Source: Schizochytrium sp. CCTCC M209059 (lineage: Eukaryota; Sar; Bigyra; Thraustochytrida; Thraustochytriidae). Taken from it: 64,000 bases of DNA. Shown here piece by piece: positions 41,422 through 49,355 of this stretch. The stretch is from positions 287,723 to 351,722 of the forward strand of contig KN805389.1 in NCBI GenBank assembly GCA_000818945.1. The letters are read 5' to 3'. A program made the position numbers and the translations under genes. Each line of letters begins with the position of its first letter. Position 1 is the stretch's first letter. The notes under the pieces are model-generated. The model saw only the letters and a list, made by a program, of their open reading frames with translations. It searched no databases and was not told the origin of the DNA.

Positions 41422-42615
41422 TCATTCGTCGTTGTGGTCGTTGTGGTCGTCGTCGTCGTTGTCGTCGTCGTCGTCATGATCATCCTCGTCGCTGCCGCTA
41501 CTGTCGCTTGCCTGAAGCTCTTGGAGGATTCTCTGCTTGCGAAGCAGACGCATGTGTCGCTCCTCGCTATCAAGACTGCTTGTCGGAGAGACGGGCTGCA
41601 AGGCAGGGTTCGGCCAAAGATCACGATACGCTGCATCGCTCTTGGCGTCGCGCTCGCTCTTGTCGAGATGCTTGTTTTCGTCATACCACTGCGCATCCGG
41701 TGGCGGAGCGCATGCGTCCTCATCGAGTCCCTGTTCGATAAAGGCGGAAATGACGGGATCAGCACAAAGCCTGTCGACGAGATCCATGATACGAAGTCTT
41801 CGTCCCTTTGTTGTTTGGCGTAAATGAGGTGGTTTCCGGGCGTCGTTGGCGAACTCCATCATAACAGGAGATTTTTCAGGTTTAGATGCTGGCCTGGAAT
41901 GCACTTGACGTCTCCGTGGTAGTCGTGCAGCGTTTGCCTCTTGTTGTTTAACTTTGCCGTTATTTACAGAGGCAGATTGGGAGCTGCGCTGTTGCGCCCT
42001 GCGCACTTCGGTTTGTGCAGTAAAAGGTTGACGAGCTTCGTGTCTACCTTTGTAGAGGGGATCTCGTGTACGATTGGGCTTGTTATCTTGCCTCAGACCT
42101 CTTGATCTCGACTTGGACTCATTGTTATTCTCTTCCCTTCCAGGGCGTTGCTCGATGGGGCGATTTCTTTCCTCCAGTTGGTCGTCAGCGGAAGCGAATC
42201 GGCTATGTGAAGACCCTTTGCTTTGCACGCGAGATCTATTTCTCGACGATTCCGTTTGTCTTTTAATGGCTTCGTCCCCGTCTTCGTTCTGGTCTTCGTC
42301 GTAGTCATTGTCAAACGAAGTGTTGATGCTGCTGTTGCTGCTGCTACTGTTGTAGAGACGATGTGCATGATCCCTCAAGCTGTAAGGGTCAGAAGGCCTG
42401 CTCATGGAGACCTCGTGTTCATCGCGAGGTCCACGCCCGGCCTCTGGGCGTCCGCGTCGGGCCTTTGGGTCCTGACCGCGCGGCCAGAGCCTTGCTTGTG
42501 CCTTGAGAAGGTCTGCCACGGAGCCCGGGTCTGCAAACGGGTACTTGAGCATGACATCCTGCCTGCCGAAGCTCTTGGACCGCGTCCTGCGCGCTCTCCT
42601 TGGCGGCCGCGGCAT
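41422..42615 (-). CDS. Hypothetical disordered protein with acidic tail
   Basis: The first ATG of a long minus-strand frame is at 42615, giving 397 aa; the frame stays open upstream but without any ATG. The N-terminus is Arg-rich (MPRPPRRARRTRSKSFGRQ), followed by a short ordered-looking stretch (VMLKYPFADPGSVADLLKAQARLWP). Next comes a long Ser/Asn/Arg-rich region. A conserved-looking segment near 300-370 (LRIMDLVDRLCADPVISAFIEQGLDED, then WYDENKHLDKSERDAKSD) precedes a poly-Asp tail encoded by GTC-type repeats. I recognise no family. It is divergent from MIOX. Confidence 0.65.
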   Translation of the reverse strand: MPRPPRRARRTRSKSFGRQDVMLKYPFADPGSVADLLKAQARLWPRGQDPKARRGRPEAGRGPRDEHEVSMSRPSDPYSLRDHAHRLYNSSSSNSSINTSFDNDYDEDQNEDGDEAIKRQTESSRNRSRVQSKGSSHSRFASADDQLEERNRPIEQRPGREENNNESKSRSRGLRQDNKPNRTRDPLYKGRHEARQPFTAQTEVRRAQQRSSQSASVNNGKVKQQEANAARLPRRRQVHSRPASKPEKSPVMMEFANDARKPPHLRQTTKGRRLRIMDLVDRLCADPVISAFIEQGLDEDACAPPPDAQWYDENKHLDKSERDAKSDAAYRDLWPNPALQPVSPTSSLDSEERHMRLLRKQRILQELQASDSSGSDEDDHDDDDDNDDDDHNDHNDE

Positions 42616-43235
42616 CGCGCTGCCTCGCTGGCTGGCTGGCTGTCTCGCTCGCTGGCGGGTGGTCGGTCTCCTCCTGGCTGCCGCAGTCCTCGGCCCAGGC
42701 AGGCAGGCCGGCCTAGTTACGGCTTGCTCTCTCCTCTCTCTATCTCTCTCTTTCCCCTTGTTGGCTTTTTTTTTCTTTCCCGCGCAGTGCAACCGCCCGG
42801 GTTCCCCGTCGACCAGCCTCCGCGGTTCCCCGTCGACCGCCCCACCTCCTTCGCGGGGTGGGTTTCCCGTCGACCCAACCCCTCTGGCGTCGCGGATCCT
42901 CTCCGCGCTGTCTCTTGGGCGGTTCCCCGTCGATCCAACCTTCTTGCGCTTGCTTGCTTGCCTGCTTGCTTGCTTGCTTGCTTCGCCGCGACGTTTCCGC
43001 GCCGCCCGCGGAAGGTGGGTGCGCAGTTCCGGGTCTTGCGTGGGCGACTTGGAGCGAGCGAGCGAGCGAGCGCCAGCGCGGCTGCAGACCGCGAGCTCCG
43101 GCGGCGCGCACTGCGGCGAGGGAGACCGGGCGGCGGGTCGCTTGCCTTGGTGGTGTCTCCTGCTTGCGAAGTCTGGTGCACGCGCCAACTTGCAAGGAGG
43201 GAGGAAGAAAGGAAGGAAAGGAGGCGACCGCGACG
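42616..43235. promoter_or_regulatory. Divergent promoter with four copies of a GTTCCCCGTCGAYC motif
   Basis: 620 bp between the divergent hypothetical gene and MIOX. Four same-orientation copies of a 14-bp motif lie at 42801-42814, 42825-42838, 42862-42875 and 42922-42935; the last two extend the match with CAACC. Also present are (TTGC)n-type repeats (42948-42983) and (GAGC)n (43050-43070). Clustered spaced copies suggest a transcription-factor site; this is inference. Confidence 0.5.
42948..42983. repeat. (CTTG)n tetranucleotide microsatellite
   Basis: About nine near-perfect CTTG units in the MIOX divergent promoter, with one CCTG variant. Confidence 0.9.
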
Positions 43236-44099
43236 ATGATGGAGCAAGATATGCTGCAGCCGAAGCAGGTCTCTGCGGGCAAGGCGCACGAGGAGTTCAG
43301 GAATTATGAAAGCTCGTCGCGACAGGAGATTGTGGAGAGGCACTACCGGCTGATGAGGACGAATCAGACGCTGGCGTACGTGCAGCGAATGCACGAAAAG
43401 TACAATGCATGCGAGCATGATGAAATGACCATTCGCGAGGCTTTTCGCAAACTCGAGTCGTATATTGACTCCAGCGACCCGGATTCGGACTCGCCGAACT
43501 TAGAGCACATGATGCAGACCGCAGAGAGAATCCGCGCCGATGGACACCCCGATTGGTTCCAACTCACGGGCCTTCTCCACGACATGGGCAAGATCTGCTT
43601 CCTCTGGGGAAACAAGGAGGATGGTCAGGAAGGCACGGCGGATGGCGACCAATGGGCTCTTGGCGGCGACACGTGGGCCGTCGGTTGCCGAATTCCTGAC
43701 GAGGTGGTCTTTCCCGAGTTTAATCAACTGAACCCTGACATGAAGGATCCCAAGCTTTCTTCTGCGCTGGGTATTTATGAGACCGGTTGTGGCCTCGATA
43801 ACGTTCTCTTTGCGTATGGACACGACGAGTACATGTACCGCATGCTCAAAGCGAACAATACAAGTCTACCTGACGAGGCTCTTGCTATGATTCGCTACCA
43901 CTCGTGCTACCCTTGGCATCAAGGTGGCGCGTACGAAGCGCTGATGACGCCTCGCGACCACGAAATGAAAAAGTGGGTGCTCCTTTTTAATCAGTACGAT
44001 CTCTACACAAAGAGTGATGCCAAGCCGGACGTCGAGGCGCTTTGGCCCTACTACCAATCTCTCATCGACAAGTATCTCCCCGGCAAGCTTCGTTGGTGA
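43236..44099 (+). CDS. MIOX: myo-Inositol oxygenase
   Basis: The first of two consecutive ATG codons (43236) gives 287 aa, the normal MIOX length; the open frame extends further upstream but those codons are promoter sequence. MIOX cleaves myo-inositol with O2 to D-glucuronate at a mixed-valent di-iron site. The six metal ligands are visible: H91 (EHMMQTAE), H115-D116 (LLHDMGK), H196 (YGHDEYMY), H222 (RYHSCYPWHQGG) and D255 (NQYDLYTK). WALGGDTWAVGC and FPEF match the substrate-lid region. Cytosolic by family. It would link inositol to the glucuronate pathway; no other gene of that pathway is nearby. Confidence 0.97.
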   Translation: MMEQDMLQPKQVSAGKAHEEFRNYESSSRQEIVERHYRLMRTNQTLAYVQRMHEKYNACEHDEMTIREAFRKLESYIDSSDPDSDSPNLEHMMQTAERIRADGHPDWFQLTGLLHDMGKICFLWGNKEDGQEGTADGDQWALGGDTWAVGCRIPDEVVFPEFNQLNPDMKDPKLSSALGIYETGCGLDNVLFAYGHDEYMYRMLKANNTSLPDEALAMIRYHSCYPWHQGGAYEALMTPRDHEMKKWVLLFNQYDLYTKSDAKPDVEALWPYYQSLIDKYLPGKLRW

Positions 44100-44748
44100 A
44101 AGATCGTTTGCCATACACGTCCGTTTCTATTCTTCTTCTCTTCGGACTGGGAGGGGAGGCGAATTCGGATCACCGAGCCATCAACCGGCATAGTTTCTCT
44201 TTTTTACCCAGTCTTTCTTTTCTCTTTCTTTCTCTGTCTTTCTTTGTTAAATTTTTTCAAAATTGATCTTGACATGGGTTGATTGACCACGTTCTCCCTC
44301 ACAAATACGTTCGTGTTGTTGAAATTTTTTTGTTGTAAAATAATCGTTGTCTTCATGCTGGATGAGTGAAGCATTTCCTTCCGTTCCAGTGTTCGTTGAC
44401 ACCAAGTCCACCTACCAAATCTAGGTTTCCATATACCTACTTACCTATACGATTATGAGCGATGGCTGAAGCTTATCTCACTGCCGCCGCCAGTGGCAGT
44501 GGTAAAACCACTAAAATCTTCCGCCCTAAGCGTGCGAGCGAGCCGCATTACTGCAGCGAGCACTGCGGCAAAACATGCTTGGCACGGATCGCGCGGAGGC
44601 AACGAAAGCCTTGTGGCTTGGCCGGCGAGGCCACTCGTGCAGTGACTGGAACGCACGTCGTAGACTGGCGAGCTAGCCCAATATACGACCAGCGGAGGAA
44701 GAATAAGGCAGACAGAAGAAGACTCGAAGGTGATTTGAAAAGCAAACC
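44100..44748. other. Intergenic region with pyrimidine tract
   Basis: A TTTCTTTCT-rich tract (44190-44255) follows the MIOX stop. CCTACCAAATCTAGG and ATACCTACTTACCTATAC words occur at 44409-44451. A short open frame just upstream of the next gene has no domain and overlaps its start by a few bases; treated as leader. Confidence 0.55.
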
Positions 44749-45993
44749 ATGACGATCGCGGCCAACCCCGCGCAGTCGCTCTGGGGCCAGCTTGGGAGCT
44801 TTTCGTTCTTCGCAGCCGGTATTGTGAGCGACCTGCTACTCGTGCGTCTGTTCCTACTTTTGGGCTATACTTGGTTCATTCTCAATGCAATCGTTGGTTT
44901 TCCCTCGTGGCCAGCGCTTTATGCGGAAACCTCAACATACTCTTTCGACAGCATCGTGTGGAACTTGCTCGGGTTCTATGTACACATGTCAGGCTTTGTG
45001 CGTCTTTTGCTGGACGAACGACCCGTAGAAATGTCAGAAGAGGAGGCGGCATTGTGGCGAATGTTTTATCGCCACAGCGGCATCTCGCGTATGCTTTTCA
45101 AGTCGCAAGTCTTGGCCCTTGGCCGCTTCGATGACTTTGCGCCTGGAACAGTCATTACGTGCGACACCTCTCCGAATGTGTCCTCCTCGGCCAATGATCA
45201 CCGACAAGTCGGGCAAAACGGGCAACCAGTAGCACCCACAAGTCTAAATGCAAACACAGCAACGCCGGCTTCAGCGCAGGACGAAGTGCGCACGGGTCCA
45301 GAGCCACGCAACGACCGACGCTTGTACATTATCATGGAAGGACACGTGCGTGCAGCCACCATTATTTACGGCGAGGAACGCATCCTGCGCATGAGTTCAG
45401 GCGACATGTTTGAGTTCAAGTATCTGAATCTGTTTGGCGTCCACATCGGGTTTCTCGATGCCAAGATGCGCGCAACTGCAACCTCGCACGTCCGCACCTT
45501 TAGCATTCCTGTGCGATCGCTAGAGGCCATGGCAGCGGGCTCGGGGACGATGCGGCAGGCGTGGTATAGCATCATCATTGCGGCGATTTCGCGCGAGGCA
45601 GAGCGTCCCGATTTGTACTATGCGAGCAGCAACGACGAGGCAGACGCTCTAGACGCGGCACCATCTTCCCTGTTGGGGCGGGCAAGCATATTTGACCCGC
45701 TGGCGGACGACGAGTTGCCTCCGTCGGATCTACCGGGTTCCGGAGAATTTTTCAAGCATCCTCTTACAAATTTTGCAAAATTACTCTGCCAGAGCATTTC
45801 CCTGCCATGGCCATTCTCCAAGTCCTTTCCTGGCCTCCGCCACGCTGCTGCCCCACCTCCGGAGGGAAAGCGAGCTGCGGAGATTGTGCGTTCTCAGCTG
45901 GAACGAATGCCGGTGGAATCGTCTTCCTCTTCCACCACGACGGGTGCCTCTTCGACGAATCCCTGGACACGATTTGAAATCACTGAGGCATAG
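44749..45993 (+). CDS. Popeye-like cyclic-nucleotide-binding-fold membrane protein
   Basis: This 414-aa protein starts at an ATG (44749). The N-terminus has about three hydrophobic segments (about 17-52 and 67-88), then WRMFYRHSGISRMLFKSQ and a cNMP-binding-type beta roll at about 125-265 (FDDFAPGTVI, then LYIIMEGHVRAATIIYG and ILRMSSGDMFEFKYLNLFGVHIGF). A roughly 50-residue insertion interrupts the roll after TVITCD. Three helices followed by a cNMP-fold is the layout of Popeye-domain (POPDC/BVES) proteins, which bind cAMP. The canonical DSPEF/FQVT motifs of animal POPDC are not evident, so ligand binding is unproven. The tail (about 300-414) is disordered. Confidence 0.7.
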   Translation: MTIAANPAQSLWGQLGSFSFFAAGIVSDLLLVRLFLLLGYTWFILNAIVGFPSWPALYAETSTYSFDSIVWNLLGFYVHMSGFVRLLLDERPVEMSEEEAALWRMFYRHSGISRMLFKSQVLALGRFDDFAPGTVITCDTSPNVSSSANDHRQVGQNGQPVAPTSLNANTATPASAQDEVRTGPEPRNDRRLYIIMEGHVRAATIIYGEERILRMSSGDMFEFKYLNLFGVHIGFLDAKMRATATSHVRTFSIPVRSLEAMAAGSGTMRQAWYSIIIAAISREAERPDLYYASSNDEADALDAAPSSLLGRASIFDPLADDELPPSDLPGSGEFFKHPLTNFAKLLCQSISLPWPFSKSFPGLRHAAAPPPEGKRAAEIVRSQLERMPVESSSSSTTTGASSTNPWTRFEITEA

Positions 45994-47399
45994 CACAAAA
46001 CGTTCCTTCGGTTGAATTTTGCTCGATAGACCCTAGAGCGTCTGTCGCAAGCAATTCTTGCCGTCAGCGCAGCCTCAATCGTCGTAGAAACCATGAAGAA
46101 CGTCTGGGACAATTCATCGAACGTGGAGAAGTTCACGTCGACAAACGTAAAGAGCCGCAAATTTGCGTCTACCACTACTTTTTATAAAACGTGACACATG
46201 GCACCCAGAATCATACGACCCACAACCTCTTCAAACCAATCCTTGTAGCACGTTTTCTAAAGCACAATGATGCTAATATGATCCGCATTTCCAAAGTCAC
46301 GAGTCAGCCTTGGTTATTAAGGCTTTTATCCGAGTGATTAGACCTATTTCTCTCATTTCGACTCGGAAATAGAAAGTTCCTTGTCCTCTCAGGCCACTGT
46401 CTCCCCACGTTCCCCACCGGTTCCTCCCTCCTATCTCGTCGCACATTTTCCTTGCTCTTCGGCGCGTGCCCTCTCATCCCTACTGCCTCCTTTCCGTGCC
46501 AGTGTTGCCTCATCTTGCCAGCACTGCGACTACTCTCCCCTATACCTGCCACAACCTCTTCCTCAACGGCCGCATGTGTCCGTAGGGACATATCGCAGGT
46601 CTCCGACTGGCTACCTCCCCACTTTATACTCTTGATGTTCTGGAACTATACAGAACCACGCGACGAACTTTCCTCGCTCCCTTGCTCCACTGCAACTGTT
46701 CCACTGTCACTCAACAAACGTACACTGGAGTCTCCTCTCGGTACGCGCACTCTCCCCGAAGTTTCTCGGCTTCCTCGCGCGGGCTCCGTCTCATTTCCAC
46801 TGACCCGCAGTTTCCTCTTACATCGACGGGCGGGGCCCTCTCGCTCCAAAGAAAAGAAAGAAAAGGGAAGAAAAGGAAAGAAAAAAGGGAAGGAAAAGGG
46901 AAGGATAAGGAAAGAAAAAGGGAAAGAAAAGGAAAGAAAAAGGGAAGGAAAAGGGATGGAAAAGGAAAGAAAAAGGGAAAGAAATCCAAAGAACGACTCG
47001 GACAGAAAGAAGGAAAAGGAAAGAAGCCAAGAGGAGCACCGGGCCGCGAAGTGGGGCTCTACGTTTGCGGCACTTGCGGCGCGGGATAATGGACTTGCGC
47101 GGTCCATTTACGGCACTTGCGGCGCCGGCGCTGAGAGTCTCGCCCCAATCCAAAGCCGCTTCTTTTGCCGCTCCTTCGACCCGCACCGGCGCACGTTCCG
47201 CCGCTTCGCCTCGCCTCGCCTCGCCTCGCCGCGCAAGCCGCGCCGCGCCGCGCAAGCTGCTCCGGAGCGACACGCATCTGCGCCTTCCGCGCCCGCGCGC
47301 CAAGACCGGCCCCGGCGAGTGAGCGAGCTGGAGCAGGAGCAGGAGTAGTCTCCGAGTGATCCAAGCGAACAGACAGTCTGCGTCAAGGGGAGCGCGAGG
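45994..47399. promoter_or_regulatory. Long upstream region of ATG8 with purine tract and repeat elements
   Basis: 1.4 kb. The left half is AT-rich and featureless. A 190-bp GGAAA/GAAAA tract lies at 46848-47035. Then come a 15-bp direct repeat (47068-47082 and 47111-47125) flanking a 6-bp inverted repeat (ATGGAC/GTCCAT, 47089-47107), and a GC-rich (CGCCT)n-like stretch at 47200-47235. Open frames through the purine tract are Lys/Glu artefacts. Promoter role inferred from position. Confidence 0.5.
46848..47035. repeat. (GGAAAA)n-type polypurine tract
   Basis: About 190 bp almost entirely A and G on the plus strand, built from AAAGGAA and GAAAGG units, with a short interruption near 46985-47005. 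It lies upstream of ATG8. Confidence 0.95.
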
Positions 47400-47798
47400 A
47401 TGCAGTTCAAGAAGGAACACCCGTTTGAGAAGCGCGAGCAGGAGTCGCAGCGCATCAGGTCCAAGTACCCGGACCGCGTTCCGGTGATCTGCGAGAAGGA
47501 CCCGCGTAGCGATATCCCGGATATTGACAAGAAAAAGTACCTGGTCCCCAACGATCTCACCGTCGGCCAGTTTGTGTACGTGATCCGCAAGCGCATCAAG
47601 GTCAAGGCAGAGAAGGCCATTTACGTCTTTATCGACAACGTGCTACCCCCGACCGCCGCGCTCATGTCCTCCATCTACGAGGACAAAAAGGACAAGGACG
47701 GCTTTCTCTACGTCACATACTCTGGAGAAAGTACCTTTGGCGCAATTTCCCTTTCCGAAGAGGATCTTGCTGCCGTCTTAGCGGAGCTCTCCGCTTGA
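47400..47798 (+). CDS. ATG8: Autophagy ubiquitin-like modifier ATG8
   Basis: This 132-aa protein is a clear ATG8/GABARAP: two N-terminal helices (FKKEHPFEKREQESQRIRSKYPDRVPVI), then KKKYLVPNDLTVGQFVYVIRKRI, FIDNVLPP and MSSIYEDKKDKDGFLYVTYSGESTFG. The conserved glycine, exposed by ATG4 for attachment to phosphatidylethanolamine on autophagosomes, is G114. Beyond it is an 18-residue acidic tail (AISLSEEDLAAVLAELSA), longer than in yeast or most animal homologues, so processing is required. No intron. Confidence 0.98.
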   Translation: MQFKKEHPFEKREQESQRIRSKYPDRVPVICEKDPRSDIPDIDKKKYLVPNDLTVGQFVYVIRKRIKVKAEKAIYVFIDNVLPPTAALMSSIYEDKKDKDGFLYVTYSGESTFGAISLSEEDLAAVLAELSA

Positions 47799-48388
47799 GT
47801 AGGCTTCCAATTGCGAGCGAGTGTGTCTGGTCTGGAACCGCGGAGAGCGATGTGGCGCGAGGCATTGCTGTTGCATATGCGATCGAGGCACGGAAGCTGT
47901 ATCACGCGAAGTCACATTCCATGGATGGCATGGTCCGCTCCCTTTTGAGTTCCTCCCACTTCTCAACGACAAGCTGGAAGCGGGCGCGTCTTAATCTTTC
48001 GAGTCTCTCATTGTTCAGAACATCGCTATGCTTTTCAACCCACCCAATGACGCGGCGTGGTTTACAATTCGCGATGTAGGTCACACACTTGTCGCAGATG
48101 CGATGGGGTGATGACCACAACAAGTCTCAGAGAATGTACACAGTAAAAAGATATGCCCCGTTTGTTTCTAGACCTAGCATGTTCCCAGAGAATAACTCCA
48201 TCTGACGTTTTGATCTTGACAGAACCTATAGATTCTTCGTGATGGTTGTAATACGAAGCGAGGGAGGTACTGAGCTTTGTGATTATCGAGCAAAAATTCG
48301 ATTGCAGCCGATCCTGTGCTCGACATCAGATTTTCCGTCAAAGAGGTCGAGAAAGAAAGAAAAGTCAAATATCACAGAGAGAGTGCGA
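47799..48388. other. Convergent 3' intergenic region
   Basis: 590 bp between the ATG8 and UBA-like gene ends. Short frames without domains; no repeats or RNA genes recognised. Confidence 0.6.
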
Positions 48389-48865
48389 CTATGATAGCAA
48401 CGAGAGTGCAATCGCGAGATCCTTGCCAGCATTCTCATATATATCAGCCGCGAGACCGCGGTCGCCCCCACACTTTGCGACAAGAATATCGAGGTCGCTA
48501 TTGTCACCGTTCCTGCGCTCTGTCAGGTCTACGACTACCTCATCTTGGTGTTCGTGGTCCTGCCCGCCTTGGGCAACAACGAGCTGCATTGCGGCCTCAA
48601 TGTTTCCACCGGCGCTGTGCAGCAAATCGCTTGCAAGATCTGCATCTCCGCCGCACGCCGCAAGAATTTTGTCGCGGTCCATGCGCGTCTCGTCGGGATC
48701 TCCAGCGAGAATCCGCAGCGTCGCCTCTGGGTGTTGGAGCGCGTCCACGAGCGATTTCTCGCCCATGGTCCGGTGCGCCATGGCAGACACCTCTTCTGGT
48801 GACGCCCCAGACTCCACCAGGCTCTGCAGCGCCACGAGCTTGGCCTCCGTGCGCCCTCGAAGCAT
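48389..48865 (-). CDS. Small protein with two UBA-like helical motifs
   Basis: The ATG at 48865 gives 158 aa; a GTG lies two codons upstream in frame. Two copies of a short three-helix-like motif with a central GGD can be aligned: RDKILAACGGDADLASDLL at about 68-100, and DLDILVAKCGGDRGLAADIY at about 125-158, each ending in Ala-x-x-Leu. This spacing resembles UBA/CUE/TS-N domains, which bind ubiquitin or related proteins. The N-terminal third (AKLVALQSLVESGASPEEV onward) is also helical. The assignment is by pattern only. An additional upstream exon cannot be excluded. Confidence 0.65.
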   Translation of the reverse strand: MLRGRTEAKLVALQSLVESGASPEEVSAMAHRTMGEKSLVDALQHPEATLRILAGDPDETRMDRDKILAACGGDADLASDLLHSAGGNIEAAMQLVVAQGGQDHEHQDEVVVDLTERRNGDNSDLDILVAKCGGDRGLAADIYENAGKDLAIALSLLS

Positions 48866-49355
48866 CGTCACGATGTACCGTCTGCTGCTTCACATCAGTC
48901 AACGCGCGTCTGCCGTCTGCGGCCCCCTCCGCGTCACATCAGCTCGTGCCGGAGGTGGCCCCTGCCCTCCGCCCTTTCCGCCCCTCTTTAGGGTGTTTTC
49001 GATACACTTCTCGCGCGTTTTCGCCGGAAAATCTTGAACGGAGCCGGCAACCGCCACATTTCTTACAAGACTACACACCACTCTCTGAATTAGGATCAAG
49101 TAGAGTAGGTTTAATGGTCATAGTCTTGTTTGTCTGAGGCCACTGCCCGTCTGGCAACGTGACCTTGGAGACCCCAAGCAACGTCGAATTGACGAGCGTC
49201 CCGCGGCCGTCTGCGCGCGCAGCCCGCTGCGCGCCGTCGGGTCTCCGCACCGCTCGCATCTTCAAGTCCCGTGTCTTTGTTTGCTTGCGCGTTACTCGCG
49301 CTCGCTAGCGCAGGGCTCGGCTTTTTGCGTGTGCGAGCGTACTAAGCTGGTGACC
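48866..49355. other. Divergent intergenic region
   Basis: 490 bp between the UBA-like and GOST genes. A GGGGCGGAAAGGGCGG GC-box-like stretch (minus strand, about 48978-48993) is the only notable element. A 62-codon open frame on the minus strand (49071-49259) has no recognisable domain. Confidence 0.5.

Noticed and set aside
42616..43188. N-terminal extension of the hypothetical gene divergent from MIOX
   Set aside because: The frame is open but contains no ATG before 42615 and is made of repeated promoter words and microsatellites.
42858..43235. 126-residue N-terminal extension of MIOX
   Set aside because: The protein from 43236 already has the full family length, and the extension translates promoter repeats.
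46452..47348. 298-codon Lys/Glu-rich frame upstream of ATG8
   Set aside because: It is created by the polypurine tract and begins in featureless sequence; it ends just before ATG8 and has no recognisable fold.
49071..49259. Possible extra upstream exon of the UBA-like gene
   Set aside because: No consensus donor with a compatible acceptor in frame could be identified; left as intergenic.
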